Shown in pieces: positions 18,387 to 27,683 of a stretch of 56,000 nt of DNA (within the stretch, counting starts at the first letter, position 1; every line of letters starts with the position of its first letter). The notes under the pieces were generated by a model. The model saw only the letters and a program-made list of their open reading frames with translations, had not been told where the DNA came from and searched no databases. This DNA is from Puniceicoccaceae bacterium (GTDB lineage: Bacteria; Verrucomicrobiota; Verrucomicrobiia; Opitutales; JAFGAQ01). The translations under genes were made by a program, and so were the position numbers. Location of the stretch: contig JBEGIR010000006.1 in the NCBI GenBank assembly GCA_040224245.1, forward strand, positions 1-56,000. The letters run 5' to 3'.

Positions 18387-18632
18387 ATGAGTCCGATTTC
18401 GACCTACACTGGCAATGCCCAAACCTACCAGCAGCGCATGGAAATCCCGCTGAACGGGATGAAACGCGCCCTTGGGAAAGCCAATGATGCTTCAATTCGC
18501 ATCGCCGACGGCGAACTCGATCCACGTTCTTTTGTCGAATTGATGGGTGCACAATACTCGTTCGAAGCCAATGCCAAGGTGCTCAAGGTCATGGACGAAA
18601 CTGTCGGAACCCTGCTGAACACGGTCGCGTAG
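18387..18632 (+). CDS. Orphan flagellar rod/hook C-terminal-like small protein
   Basis: An 81-residue protein whose last 40 residues (VELMGAQYSFEANAKVLKVM then DETVGTLLNTVA) match the C-terminal helix shared by flagellar rod and hook proteins such as FlgC and FlgG (consensus-like M-I-x-x-Q-R-A-Y-E-A-N-x-K-V). The usual N-terminal rod motif and the body are absent, and no other flagellar gene lies in the window. The ATG at 18387 removes a doubtful 11-residue extension. It may be a remnant or a repurposed small helical protein. Confidence 0.65.
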   Translation: MSPISTYTGNAQTYQQRMEIPLNGMKRALGKANDASIRIADGELDPRSFVELMGAQYSFEANAKVLKVMDETVGTLLNTVA

Positions 18633-18746
18633 GCGAATCGTGTGGGGCCATCCCAAGACCACATGGGTGTTTGCCACCCTGTAGGGTTGTGACGTGTATG
18701 GGTTCAAGCACCCGCCTTCAACTTCCATTTGCTCTTTTCACAGGGA

Positions 18747-20711
18747 TCAGGAGTCCATCATAGATGAATTGAATGCGCGCAGAACGACCTCTCGAAGCAC
18801 ATCGAATTTCACAGGTTTGAATAAACAATCCTGCATCCCGCATGCGGCAGCTTGTTCACGGTTGAACTGCACCGCATTGGCGGTCAAGGCGATGATCGGG
18901 ATTTGGGAAACCTCCCCCTGGAGCTTGCGGATCTGTTGGGCAGCCGCAAAACCATTCATCACTGGCATTTGATAATCCATGATCACAAGATCAAACCCAT
19001 GGGGATTATCTCCACACAGCGCTTCAACCGCGAGCAATCCATTCTCAACGCATAGGACTTCACAGCCAATTTTTTGGAGTATGCGCGTCACCACTTTTTG
19101 ATTCACGCGATTGTCTTCAGCGACCAGCACCTTGATCCGTGCCCCACCCGTTTGTCCCTCAATGTGAGGAGTTTTTTGAGCGGCAGGGAGTTCGAGTCCC
19201 TTCGCACAAGACATCGAATCGCGCACTTCCTTGAGCCGGTTGAGCAATACCTCCTGTCGAATGGGAACGGATATCATGCCGTCTACCGATGATCCGAGTC
19301 TCTTTTTCCATTCACTTTCTTCACCATAGTTGCACATGCCCAGCAACCGGCCCTTCCATTTGGAAAAATGATCGGGAATTTCTTCAATGAAGTAGCGCTT
19401 GTGTTCTCCCTTAATGCCGGAATCCGCTAAAATGATCTCAGGTGGTTGCTGCTCAGTCTGAGCGTCACACAGGGTTCTGAACGCAAGAGAACTCATCGAC
19501 CTGACATGAATACAGCCCCAGCTTTTCAAGTGTTGTCCAAGGTTCTCACGCAGTTTTTCATCATCCTCAACCACCCAGATATCCAGATCCATCAGTTCCC
19601 GGGGCATGCTGAATGCCATAAAGCTGCCCTTCTCCTGCTTGCGAAGCGGGAGTTCAAAACTGAAGGTTGAGCCTTGACCCACTTCACTCTCAAAACCGAT
19701 CTCACCCGACATCGCACCCACCAGATTTTTGCTGATTGCCAGACCCAAACCAGTTCCACCAAATTTTCGGGTAGTGGAGCCATCGACCTGGGAAAATGCC
19801 TTAAAAAGCTGTGGCTGTTTGTCTTTGGGGATCCCGATTCCACTGTCAGTGATCGCAAACTTAATGACCACATTCTCATCATCCTTGGCGATCAAACTCA
19901 CATCAATATCGATGGAGCCGGATTCGGTGAACCGAATCGAGTTGTTCAGCAGGTTGGAAATCACCTGGCGAATGCGGAAAGAATCGCCAATCAACAGGGT
20001 TGGAACATCCAGCCCAACGCTGCAGTGCAAGCCAAGCGATTTTTCAACCGCTTTGGGTGAAAAAGTTGCGACGACCTGATCCAGCAACTTCAATAAATCA
20101 AAATCGTGGAGATCCAGTTCGACTGCGCCCGCCTCGAGCTTTGAAAAATCGAGAATATCGTTGACGATCCCCAAAAGGGCTTCGGAGGACGCAAACGCAG
20201 TGCCCGCCAGTTCCCGTTGCTCGATGTCGAGATCGGTCCCCAGCAGCAATTCAATCATTCCCAAAATACCGTTCAGGGGAGTTCGAATCTCGTGACTCAT
20301 GTTTGCGAGGAACTCCCCCTTCACCCGGCTCATGTTTTCAGCCTGTTTTCTCGCAAAGTGTGCATCATCGAGAATATTGAACATCGCCTGTCGCATCTCC
20401 GATTGTTGCCCCAGGCGACTCAAATATTCCTGCGCCTGGTCTTCTGCCGCACTGCATTTCACACGAGAGTCCAGCAGCTGAGTTCTGAGCAATGCATTTT
20501 CACGCTGCGAAGCTTCAAGTTCATTTCGAAGCACCGCATTCAGGTATTCCAGTTCTGGATTCAAATCGTTTCGCTCCCGTTTTCGACGACGAAAACCTTT
20601 GGGAGAAAAGCATTTTGATCGCAATCGCCGAAGCATGGAAGCAAGCACTGTCACTCCAGCAGGCATTTCACTTCTCAGACCCTTGCTTCGCAACTTCCCC
20701 ATGCTGACCAT
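18747..20711 (-). CDS. Hybrid histidine kinase with two receiver domains
   Basis: A 654-residue soluble kinase. The N-terminus is basic then coiled coil (about 50-125). His140 lies in [14 protein letters not shown]. The N box [17 protein letters not shown]1 [10 protein letters not shown] and G2 [15 protein letters not shown] are intact. A first receiver-like domain (VVEDDEKLR, then ILADSGIKG) is divergent. A second is canonical, with phospho-Asp579 in [13 protein letters not shown] and a Lys in LFKPVKFD. There is no membrane or sensory domain of its own. The start overlaps the 3' end of the Amt-PAS gene by 44 bp, so the two are almost certainly co-translated, which suggests the Amt-PAS protein supplies the signal. 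Alternative ATGs lie at 20702 and 20666. Confidence 0.92.
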   Translation of the reverse strand: MVSMGKLRSKGLRSEMPAGVTVLASMLRRLRSKCFSPKGFRRRKRERNDLNPELEYLNAVLRNELEASQRENALLRTQLLDSRVKCSAAEDQAQEYLSRLGQQSEMRQAMFNILDDAHFARKQAENMSRVKGEFLANMSHEIRTPLNGILGMIELLLGTDLDIEQRELAGTAFASSEALLGIVNDILDFSKLEAGAVELDLHDFDLLKLLDQVVATFSPKAVEKSLGLHCSVGLDVPTLLIGDSFRIRQVISNLLNNSIRFTESGSIDIDVSLIAKDDENVVIKFAITDSGIGIPKDKQPQLFKAFSQVDGSTTRKFGGTGLGLAISKNLVGAMSGEIGFESEVGQGSTFSFELPLRKQEKGSFMAFSMPRELMDLDIWVVEDDEKLRENLGQHLKSWGCIHVRSMSSLAFRTLCDAQTEQQPPEIILADSGIKGEHKRYFIEEIPDHFSKWKGRLLGMCNYGEESEWKKRLGSSVDGMISVPIRQEVLLNRLKEVRDSMSCAKGLELPAAQKTPHIEGQTGGARIKVLVAEDNRVNQKVVTRILQKIGCEVLCVENGLLAVEALCGDNPHGFDLVIMDYQMPVMNGFAAAQQIRKLQGEVSQIPIIALTANAVQFNREQAAACGMQDCLFKPVKFDVLREVVLRAFNSSMMDS

Positions 20712-22581
20712 TCAAATAGGGAGGCTCTCGTCCGAGTTCAGCACAGAGCTGGTTGATCTTTTTCTTCAATTCGATCATCCTGAGTTCGCGGTCCACAGCG
20801 ATCTTATTAAAAGCTTCGACTTCATTTACTTTTAGCTGCAACTCATCCCGGGCAGCCTCAGCCTTTTCTTTGGCGGCAGTCAGCTCCTTGCGGTAATTCA
20901 GCGTCTCAGTCACGTTTCGGATATGCAGCGTGATCACCACATGGTGCGAGACAAGGCGGGTGCTACCCTCAATCTCAACATACAAACGATTTTTTCGGTG
21001 ACTCACCAGATGCGCGGAAAGGGTGATTCCGGAATCCATAGCCAGCCTTTTCAATAATTCGCTCTGCGAGGGGCATTCGAGGAATTCCAGCACATTCCTG
21101 CGAAGCAACTCTGCTTCAGTAAGTTCAAACATCATCTCCGCCCCCGGATTCACGCTCAAGATTCGTCCGTCCTCCCGGCAGCTCACGATTGCGTCCCGTG
21201 TATCTCTAACAATCATCTCATCCCGGGCAATCGTCACCTGAAGACTTTGCAGAACCTCATTGTACTTCGATGCGATTTGCCCCACTTCTGTAAATGGCTC
21301 AACCCTTACACGCTTGTTAAGGTCCGAAGAAGTGGCTTGTTCCTCCATGTCCCTGAGCAGATCAAGGTATTCGGTTGTCGCGTTGTGTTCGCTGACGTTC
21401 AAACCGTCATGTTCCGATTTGAAATCCACGCGAAGCCCGCCCCACAGGCTGAGGAACTTGAGAAAAAGAAAAGTCGGGATGACTACAACCAGAAAACAAA
21501 CCACAACTCCCAAGCCCTGAATCCCAATTTGTTCCAAGCGTGTGTTTGCATTCTCCACCAGTGACAAATCCCCAAAAAATCCAACCGCCAGGGTTCCCCA
21601 AACACCTGCGCCCGCATGAACCGGAAAAGCACCGACAACGTCGTCAAATTTGACCCGTAACAGCGCCTTTTCCAAGGCAAACGCAATCAAGCCCGCAACG
21701 CCTCCGATGACAACGGCCTGCCAACTGGCAATCATGTGGCAGCTTGCCGTGATCGAAACCAGGCCTGCGATCAATCCGTTCATCGGATAGGTCGGGTTGG
21801 TATATCCATCCCATTTCCAACCCACAAACATCATGCTCAGTAAACCGGTAATCCCTCCAAGAAAAGTATTGGCCAAGATGTGGGGGACGCTGCCATTCAT
21901 CTCCAGTGCGCTACCTCCGTTGAACCCGATCCATCCAAAACACAGCAGTAGGCTCCCCAGAATCGCCAACGGAAGGTTTTGTCCATGAATCGCTCGGGGT
22001 TTGCCATCTTCAAGAAATCGCCCCTGACGAGGGCCGATCATGGCAATTGCGACCAAGGCAACCCATCCCCCGACACTGTGGACCACTGTCGACCCCGCAA
22101 AATCAATGAACCCCAGCTTTGCCAGCCAGCCGGGTTCTCCAACCAAGGCACCTCCCCACGCCCAATGGCCAAACATCGGGTAAATCACTAGCGCCACAAA
22201 AAGAGTCAACCACAGGTAAACGGAAAACCGCATGCGTTCGGCAACCGCACCCGAAACAATCGTGACAGCCGTACCACAGAATGTTGCCTGAAAAATAAAA
22301 AAGGTCCCCAACCACGGATCGCTCTGAGTAAAATCAGGGAAAAACAGAGATCCACCGATTCCACCGCCCAGGGTAGGTCCAAACATCAACCCAAAACCGA
22401 GCATCCAGAACACAAAAACCGAGACCCCAAAATCCGAGATATTTTTAACCGCAACGTTGATGCTGTTCTTGGTGCGAGTGACGCCCGTCTCCAGACACAA
22501 AAACCCAGCTTGCATCAAGAAGACCAACCCCGCACACAAAAGAACCCAAACGTGATCAATGGGAGAAAATTCAAAAGACAT
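20668..22581 (-). CDS. Ammonium transporter domain fused to PAS sensory domain
   Basis: A 637-residue membrane protein. Residues 1 to about 410 are an Amt/MEP/Rh channel (about 11 helices). Landmarks are the opening [19 protein letters not shown], the FGHWAWGG and [11 protein letters not shown] segments and the second pore histidine region [12 protein letters not shown] soluble tail follows, with a HAMP-like stretch (about 435-480), a PAS domain ([20 protein letters not shown] onward) and a C-terminal coiled coil ending [19 protein letters not shown], a form common before kinase cores. The kinase itself is the next, overlapping gene. Known Amt-kinase fusions sense ammonium; this looks like a split version. 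The start at 22581 matches the family; an ATG at 22614 has a better ribosome site (AGGAAA). Confidence 0.9.
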   Translation of the reverse strand: MSFEFSPIDHVWVLLCAGLVFLMQAGFLCLETGVTRTKNSINVAVKNISDFGVSVFVFWMLGFGLMFGPTLGGGIGGSLFFPDFTQSDPWLGTFFIFQATFCGTAVTIVSGAVAERMRFSVYLWLTLFVALVIYPMFGHWAWGGALVGEPGWLAKLGFIDFAGSTVVHSVGGWVALVAIAMIGPRQGRFLEDGKPRAIHGQNLPLAILGSLLLCFGWIGFNGGSALEMNGSVPHILANTFLGGITGLLSMMFVGWKWDGYTNPTYPMNGLIAGLVSITASCHMIASWQAVVIGGVAGLIAFALEKALLRVKFDDVVGAFPVHAGAGVWGTLAVGFFGDLSLVENANTRLEQIGIQGLGVVVCFLVVVIPTFLFLKFLSLWGGLRVDFKSEHDGLNVSEHNATTEYLDLLRDMEEQATSSDLNKRVRVEPFTEVGQIASKYNEVLQSLQVTIARDEMIVRDTRDAIVSCREDGRILSVNPGAEMMFELTEAELLRRNVLEFLECPSQSELLKRLAMDSGITLSAHLVSHRKNRLYVEIEGSTRLVSHHVVITLHIRNVTETLNYRKELTAAKEKAEAARDELQLKVNEVEAFNKIAVDRELRMIELKKKINQLCAELGREPPYLNGQHGEVAKQGSEK

Positions 22582-22960
22582 GGTCAGCAATTTTCGAAAG
22601 AGACTCCCGAGCATAAGCAGGTTTCCTGCAAATCTCCGAAATTGATGACATCTTTGTTCACAAATGCAGGATCGCGACACCGGAAACCCGTTGATCTTCT
22701 CTAGATTCGTCGCGTCCTTCCCCACAGGCAAACTGCTTGGTGCCGTATGTTTTACCCCCTCTTGCATGCGGGCGAGCGAACAGGATTACAGGATGGATTT
22801 CATTCGCCCCAGCACTGCGGTGCGGAATTCTTCTCATACAAATTTTCGAGCCAGTGGACTCGGGCACTCGTTCCAACACGTTGCAGCATTGCTCATTTCC
22901 GTTCTTTTTGCATGGGATTTTGCTCGATTCTCCGCATGAAATTCGCAAACCTTGCCCATT
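22582..22960. other. Divergent intergenic gap, no gene seen
   Basis: 379 bp between the Amt-PAS start and ybaB. Short open frames exist in both directions but show no recognisable protein. I looked for the small SRP RNA that often lies near dnaX-ybaB-recR and found no GGTCAGGTCCGGAAGGAAGC-like core. It presumably holds the promoters of both transcripts. Confidence 0.5.
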
Positions 22961-23269
22961 ATGGCAGGAGTTGGAAAATTGCTTAAACAAGCGCAGAAGA
23001 TGCAGAAGAAGATGGAAGCACTGCAGGAAGAACTTGCGCAGAAGGAACTGGAGGTCACCAGCGGTGGTGGTGCGATCAAAATCGTCATCACCGGACAGAG
23101 TGAACTCAAAAGCCTCAAGCTCGACCCCGAATTCCTCAAGGAGGATGCGGAGTTTGTCGAAGAAACCCTACTGGCAGCACTGCAGGAGGCAAACCAGAAG
23201 GCCAAGGCAACCTATGAGGAAGCCATGAGCGAACTCTCCGGCGGCATGTCCATGCCGGGGCTGTTCTGA
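22961..23269 (+). CDS. ybaB: Nucleoid-associated protein YbaB/EbfC
   Basis: A 102-residue DNA-binding protein of the YbaB/EbfC family, forming dimers with a tweezer-like shape. Seen: the N-terminal helix MAGVGKLLKQAQKMQKKMEA, the central VTSGGGAIKIVITGQSELKS with the conserved glycine run, LDPEFL, and the long C-terminal helix with a Gly/Met-rich end. I start at the ATG at 22961 rather than the in-frame TTG at 22952. recR follows 35 bp later, the classic ybaB-recR arrangement, but dnaX is not upstream. Confidence 0.95.
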   Translation: MAGVGKLLKQAQKMQKKMEALQEELAQKELEVTSGGGAIKIVITGQSELKSLKLDPEFLKEDAEFVEETLLAALQEANQKAKATYEEAMSELSGGMSMPGLF

Positions 23270-23304
23270 TCCCAAATGACTTTCTGTCACATCGCATAAC
23301 ACCC

Positions 23305-23901
23305 GTGGCAAGCGCGCTTGAGAGCCTGATTCAGGCCATCAAAAAACTGCCCGGACTGGGAAATCGCTCGGCTGAGCGCATCGCCATTCACTTGCTTGCA
23401 GAGCGCCGGGAGAAAATCCCCATGTTGGTGGAATCTCTCAAGTTGGCAGAACAGAAGATCCGGCGCTGCGACATCTGCGGCAATTTGTCAGAACACAACA
23501 TCTGCGACATTTGCAGTGACCCCGCTCGGGAATCCGGCCAACTCTGCATCGTGGAGTCCGTTTCGGATCTGCTCGCACTTGAAAAATCCGGTGCCTGGCG
23601 CGGTCGCTACCACGTGCTCAACGGTAAACTGTCCCCCATCAAGGGCATCGGTCCCGAACACCTCAACCTCGCAAGCCTCGAACCACGCTTTGCCGAAGGC
23701 ACCATTCGGGAGGTGCTCTTTGCCCTGCCCAACGACATCGAAGGCGAGGCGACCTGTCACTATATCCAGGAGCAATGGCTGCAGGACTCGGACCTGACCG
23801 TCTCGCGCATTGGTTTCGGTCTGCCCAGTGGAGGGGATATTCCCTATGCAGATGTCACGACCCTGCGCAATGCACTGGAGTCCCGCAAGGGATTCCAATG
23901 A
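23305..23901 (+). CDS. recR: Recombination protein RecR
   Basis: A 198-residue ring-forming partner of RecF and RecO in gap repair. The helix-hairpin-helix region LPGLGNRSAERIA opens the protein. A C4 zinc finger uses Cys55, Cys58, Cys67 and Cys70. A Toprim domain follows (LCIVESVSDLLALEKSG, then GRYHVLNGKLSPIKGIGPE), and the C-terminal Walker-like G-L-P-S-G-G-D-I-P-Y-A-D-V-T-T-L motif is intact. The start is GTG at 23305, the only one that keeps the full N-terminus. Confidence 0.96.
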   Translation: MASALESLIQAIKKLPGLGNRSAERIAIHLLAERREKIPMLVESLKLAEQKIRRCDICGNLSEHNICDICSDPARESGQLCIVESVSDLLALEKSGAWRGRYHVLNGKLSPIKGIGPEHLNLASLEPRFAEGTIREVLFALPNDIEGEATCHYIQEQWLQDSDLTVSRIGFGLPSGGDIPYADVTTLRNALESRKGFQ

Positions 23902-24021
23902 TCTCTGCCAAACTCTTCCGTGACAACATCCTTGCTCCGATGTTCCTGCACCCATTCTTTTCCCTGTCGACTTGAGGCAAACCGGAATGCAGTTAGGTTA
24001 ACCCCAACATCATTCCCCATC

Positions 24022-24129
24022 ATGAAAAACCTGACTCAAAAACCCCTTTTCTGGATCATCCTCATTGTCGTTGTTTTTGGTCTCATCAAAGTCACCCTGA
24101 CCATGCTGACCGTCGCCAATGTGATCTGA
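24022..24129 (+). CDS. Possible 35-residue single-span membrane peptide
   Basis: A short frame, MKNLTQKPLFWIILIVVVFG then LIKVTLTMLTVANVI, with a basic N-terminus and one hydrophobic segment, 120 bp after recR. No family is recognised and no ribosome site is clear. It may be chance, but the composition is that of a small membrane protein. Confidence 0.35.
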   Translation: MKNLTQKPLFWIILIVVVFGLIKVTLTMLTVANVI

Positions 24130-24308
24130 CTTGAAGTATCTCTGAACATCTGGTGCACCACTCCCACAGGGCGCGTACTGACCGACCAACACCATTGGTT
24201 GCAGATGCTACACACTTATAGCAAAGCTCCGATTTTCCAACGACTCGTTTTTTGAGTTTGCCATGTTTCACTTTCGGTCAGAATACTCCCGAAACCCTCC
24301 GAGTATGC

Positions 24309-25181
24309 ATGAACTCCCAAGTCAGCTGTATCATTCCCGTCTACAACGAACCACTCGAAGTGGTGCACAACACCATCCGCGAGTTAAAGCAAGGCTTCGC
24401 CGCTGCAAACCACGACGCATTTGAAATCATCGTTGTGAACGATGGGAGTGATCCTGCATTCGACTACCAATCCATTGCGACGCAAGATCGCTGCTGTCTC
24501 ATTCGCTACCGAACCAATCGGGGGTATGGCGGAGCGATCAAGGAAGGGATGTTGCATGCACAGGGAGATTGGATCTTGATCACGGATGCAGATGGCACGT
24601 ATCCGAATCGCGACGTGGGTCAATTCCTGAGTCGAGCGGATGAAAACGAAATGCTGATTGGCCTTCGCATTCCCGAACAAGGAGCGGTACCACTGACTAA
24701 ACGCATCGCCAAAGGTATCCTCAAGTTTCTCGCAAGCCGTGTTACTGGAAAATCCATCCCTGATCTCAACTCAGGAATGCGTCTGTTTAAGAAAGAGCTG
24801 GGCATGGAGTACTATCATCTTTATCCCAACGGATTTTCCCTCACAACCACAATCACCGTAGCAGCGATGAATGATGACCGGGATGTCGAATTCATTCCGA
24901 TTCCCTACGCGAAGCGCATGGGCAAGAGTAAGATCAGTGTATTGGATTTCATCAGCTTTCTGGTATTAATCGCACGGATGCTCACCTACTTTAAACCCTT
25001 GCATGTATTCCTGCCAATCAGTCTGTTCCTGATGCTTCTATCTGGGATCAAGCTCGGTATCGACTACACTCAACAGGGGCATTTGGGCATTGGGGCAGGA
25101 CTGATCTTTCTAGCATCTTTTCAATTGATGCTTAACGGATTCATAGCTGATGCAATGATCAGCTACTCGCGAAGACGATAG
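24309..25181 (+). CDS. GT2 polyprenyl-phosphate sugar transferase with two membrane helices
   Basis: A 290-residue family-2 glycosyltransferase like dolichol-phosphate mannose synthase or GtrB. CIIPVYNEP and IIVVNDGSDP open the Rossmann-like fold. The metal-binding motif is Asp93-x-Asp95 in LITDADGTYPN. The N-R-G-Y-G-G motif and N-S-G-M-R-L-F-K acceptor-side block follow. Two hydrophobic helices near the C-terminus anchor it. It probably loads a sugar onto undecaprenyl phosphate on the cytoplasmic side. GtrA starts 13 bp later, which supports a Gtr-like role. The start at 24309 is chosen because the catalytic fold begins within six residues. Confidence 0.88.
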   Translation: MNSQVSCIIPVYNEPLEVVHNTIRELKQGFAAANHDAFEIIVVNDGSDPAFDYQSIATQDRCCLIRYRTNRGYGGAIKEGMLHAQGDWILITDADGTYPNRDVGQFLSRADENEMLIGLRIPEQGAVPLTKRIAKGILKFLASRVTGKSIPDLNSGMRLFKKELGMEYYHLYPNGFSLTTTITVAAMNDDRDVEFIPIPYAKRMGKSKISVLDFISFLVLIARMLTYFKPLHVFLPISLFLMLLSGIKLGIDYTQQGHLGIGAGLIFLASFQLMLNGFIADAMISYSRRR

Positions 25182-25194
25182 GGATCTCAACACA

Positions 25195-25581
25195 ATGCTG
25201 GCACTGCTCAAACGAGTTTTCCTCTTTGGTATCGGAGGGTTAGTTTCCCTCGCATTGAAATTGCTGATCACGAACCTGCTGAGCGATATTCCGATCCAAT
25301 ATTCCTACCCGTTGACCCTCATTCTGGTCTCCGCATTCAACTTCTTCATCAACTATACGTTCGTTTTTAGAGAGAACAACAGTCATTTACTGAACTCCGC
25401 AATGCGCTACTGTGTTGCGATCTCACTTTTTCTGCTAATCGATTACCTTCTTGTCCTCCTGTTCACTCGCTTCTTCCATGAAGCCTATTTCATCTCCATC
25501 TCCATCGCAACGATTCTGGTTTTTTTCATCAAATACATCGTCTATCACAAAGGGGTTTTTAAACGTCATACGACAGACTGA
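25195..25581 (+). CDS. GtrA-family membrane protein
   Basis: A 128-residue protein with four hydrophobic segments and the GtrA family pattern. It has F-L-F-G-I-G-G-L-V-S in the first helix, a Y-P-L-T-L-I-L-V-S-A-F-N-F-F-I-N-Y motif before F-V-F-R, and a C-terminal K-Y-I-V-Y-H-K-G-V-F. GtrA is thought to flip polyprenyl-linked sugars across the inner membrane. Its position between a GtrB-like transferase and a polytopic GtrC-like protein fits that role. Confidence 0.85.
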   Translation: MLALLKRVFLFGIGGLVSLALKLLITNLLSDIPIQYSYPLTLILVSAFNFFINYTFVFRENNSHLLNSAMRYCVAISLFLLIDYLLVLLFTRFFHEAYFISISIATILVFFIKYIVYHKGVFKRHTTD

Positions 25582-25652
25582 TCGTTCTATGACCATTTGG
25601 CCGACAGCACTGACTTGAACCGTTACTCGCTGACATCACGCATCCTGCCTTC

Positions 25653-27683
25653 ATGACCGCCTCACCAAAGAACTGTTCTTCTACCTTGCTTTGCTTTTTT
25701 TTGCTTACCGCATTGGTCTCACTCGCAGCAGCCACTCTCACGCACCACCTCCTGAATCGATACGAAAAACTGCTCACCTGCATTACCCTTGAAATCGACA
25801 TGGAAGCAAGTGAGCCGGGTCGGTGGGAGCTATTCTGGGACACGGGAACAGGTTTTTCCGCATCCGAGTCGGATTCCTTTGATGTTCGCATTCCCAATCT
25901 GCGCTCAACCGGTAGCTTCAGGCTGCCCAATCAGGAAATTCGCCAACTTCGGCTCGATCCGCTTGATCGACCCGGCATCGGAACAATCTACTCCATTCGG
26001 ATCACGAACGGTCTGGGAGAATCGCTCTCCACCACAACAACAAAAGGATGGCAACTTAACCCCCTGCACGGCATTGCTTCCATTGAAGAGAATCTCTCAG
26101 GCATCCGAATCAAATCCGTTTCGGACGATCCTCACGCTCTACTCCAGTTGGATCTCAATCTCCTGAACTCACTGCTCACTTCTGAGATGCGATTTCATCC
26201 AACCCGCATCCTTTCGCTTTCGATTGCGGTCTTTGGAATCTCAATGCTCGGATTTGTATTACTGGGGAATTGGATGCTCCCTATCCTGCTTTCCCTTGCC
26301 CTCTGGGGTATCGTTTACCCCGGGAGTTTCAGCCCCGATTCGATCAGTCATCTCTACGAAGCATCCGTCAACCATTACTACAACTGGCATCCAGCGATCC
26401 TTGCCATCCTTCTGCGCGCTTTCTCCGCAATAGGAATCACCCCCGCACTAGTAATTCTCGCGCAAACCCTTCTGGGTATGTTGGGAGTATTTTCGTTGGT
26501 CCGGGAGGTTTATGCTGTCATCAGGAAAAAAACTATAATTTGTAGATATGACCTCAGCTTGCTTTCGATTTCCCTCCTGATTTTTGTATTTCTGTTTTCC
26601 CCCTTTACACCCTTTACCGGATTCCTCACCACACTATGGAAGGACGTTACGTTCAGTATCTGCCTTCTCTGGATCACATCTCTTTCCATCGCTTTGTTGC
26701 GCCTGCGAGTCCGTCATCAATCGCCAGTGCTTCAGTTCATACTCCTTCTGATCCTCACCCTGCTGTTGATGTTCAGTTTACTGGTGCGCGGCAACGCCAT
26801 CGTGATGCTGCCGCTCTATCTGGGCCTGATCTGGATCGTAAGCAACCCCTGTAAGCTATGGATTCGACTGGGGTGCATCGTCTTCGTTCTCCTGGCACCC
26901 ACTATTACCCAATCCATGCTGTCCCGGCACTTTGTCATTCGCGATGCGAACCCAAAAGGGTCGGTCATGGCACTTGAACTGGCTGGCATACTCTATCTTC
27001 GACCTGAATTGGAAAGCGAGTTTCCCTATGTGGCTCAACACCTCAAGCCAGGTTGGCAAAAACACTTTCATTGGGCTGCCTACCGTTATATGCGCTTTGG
27101 AGACAACGCCTATGCCAAATCAGATTTGGTAAAAGCCGCACCCAATCCCAAACTCAACCGAGCATACTTTCGCGCTATGCGATCACACCCATTGCTACTG
27201 AGCTACGTCAAGCTTCGCAATTTTTGTGAACTCATCAATCCGCTAAATAGTACTGAATGGTTCCCGTTCGAAATCGCTCAAAACGATTTTGGCCTCAAAC
27301 GAAACCGCTACGCAGCTCACCTGCATCTCTCTTTTCGAAAACTGTCGTGGGAAGTGATCTCGCACCCAGTTCTGCGATGGATTTCGGGGGTTCATCTACT
27401 CTGGCAGGGTCTGGCTTTCGCGGGTTTTATAGTTCTGCTGAAAGCGCGGATGAAGGGCAATGCTATTGCATTAACCAATCTTTTTCTGGTGCTTTCGCTC
27501 ATACCCCTTGCCTATACCGCCTCCTACCTGCTGGCCTGCCCTTGGATCGCGTTTCGCTACATCTATCCAGGAACCCTTTTGATTCAAGTCACTCTCCTGT
27601 CTGCTGGCTTGAGCTGGGGAATTCACACCTGTCGAAATACATTGCGATCCGGATCGACCCGGAGCACTTCACGCAAGGAATAA
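25653..27683 (+). CDS. Polytopic membrane protein, putative lipid-linked sugar transferase (GtrC/DUF6020-like)
   Basis: A 676-residue protein with one N-terminal helix, a beta-type extracytoplasmic domain of about 165 residues, then about ten membrane helices and further soluble stretches. The segment YPGSFSPDSISHLYEASVNH followed by YYNWHPAIL, with acidic and His residues just after a helix, resembles the first periplasmic loop of GT-C glycosyltransferases and DUF6020 proteins. It follows GT2 and GtrA on the same strand, so it may transfer the flipped sugar onto an envelope glycan. No clear family match can be claimed. Its last 15 bp overlap the convergent glycosyltransferase gene. Confidence 0.7.
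   Translation: MTASPKNCSSTLLCFFLLTALVSLAAATLTHHLLNRYEKLLTCITLEIDMEASEPGRWELFWDTGTGFSASESDSFDVRIPNLRSTGSFRLPNQEIRQLRLDPLDRPGIGTIYSIRITNGLGESLSTTTTKGWQLNPLHGIASIEENLSGIRIKSVSDDPHALLQLDLNLLNSLLTSEMRFHPTRILSLSIAVFGISMLGFVLLGNWMLPILLSLALWGIVYPGSFSPDSISHLYEASVNHYYNWHPAILAILLRAFSAIGITPALVILAQTLLGMLGVFSLVREVYAVIRKKTIICRYDLSLLSISLLIFVFLFSPFTPFTGFLTTLWKDVTFSICLLWITSLSIALLRLRVRHQSPVLQFILLLILTLLLMFSLLVRGNAIVMLPLYLGLIWIVSNPCKLWIRLGCIVFVLLAPTITQSMLSRHFVIRDANPKGSVMALELAGILYLRPELESEFPYVAQHLKPGWQKHFHWAAYRYMRFGDNAYAKSDLVKAAPNPKLNRAYFRAMRSHPLLLSYVKLRNFCELINPLNSTEWFPFEIAQNDFGLKRNRYAAHLHLSFRKLSWEVISHPVLRWISGVHLLWQGLAFAGFIVLLKARMKGNAIALTNLFLVLSLIPLAYTASYLLACPWIAFRYIYPGTLLIQVTLLSAGLSWGIHTCRNTLRSGSTRSTSRKE

Noticed and set aside
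22640-22860. Search for small SRP RNA or tRNA beside ybaB-recR
   Set aside because: No conserved SRP tetraloop core and no cloverleaf could be drawn.
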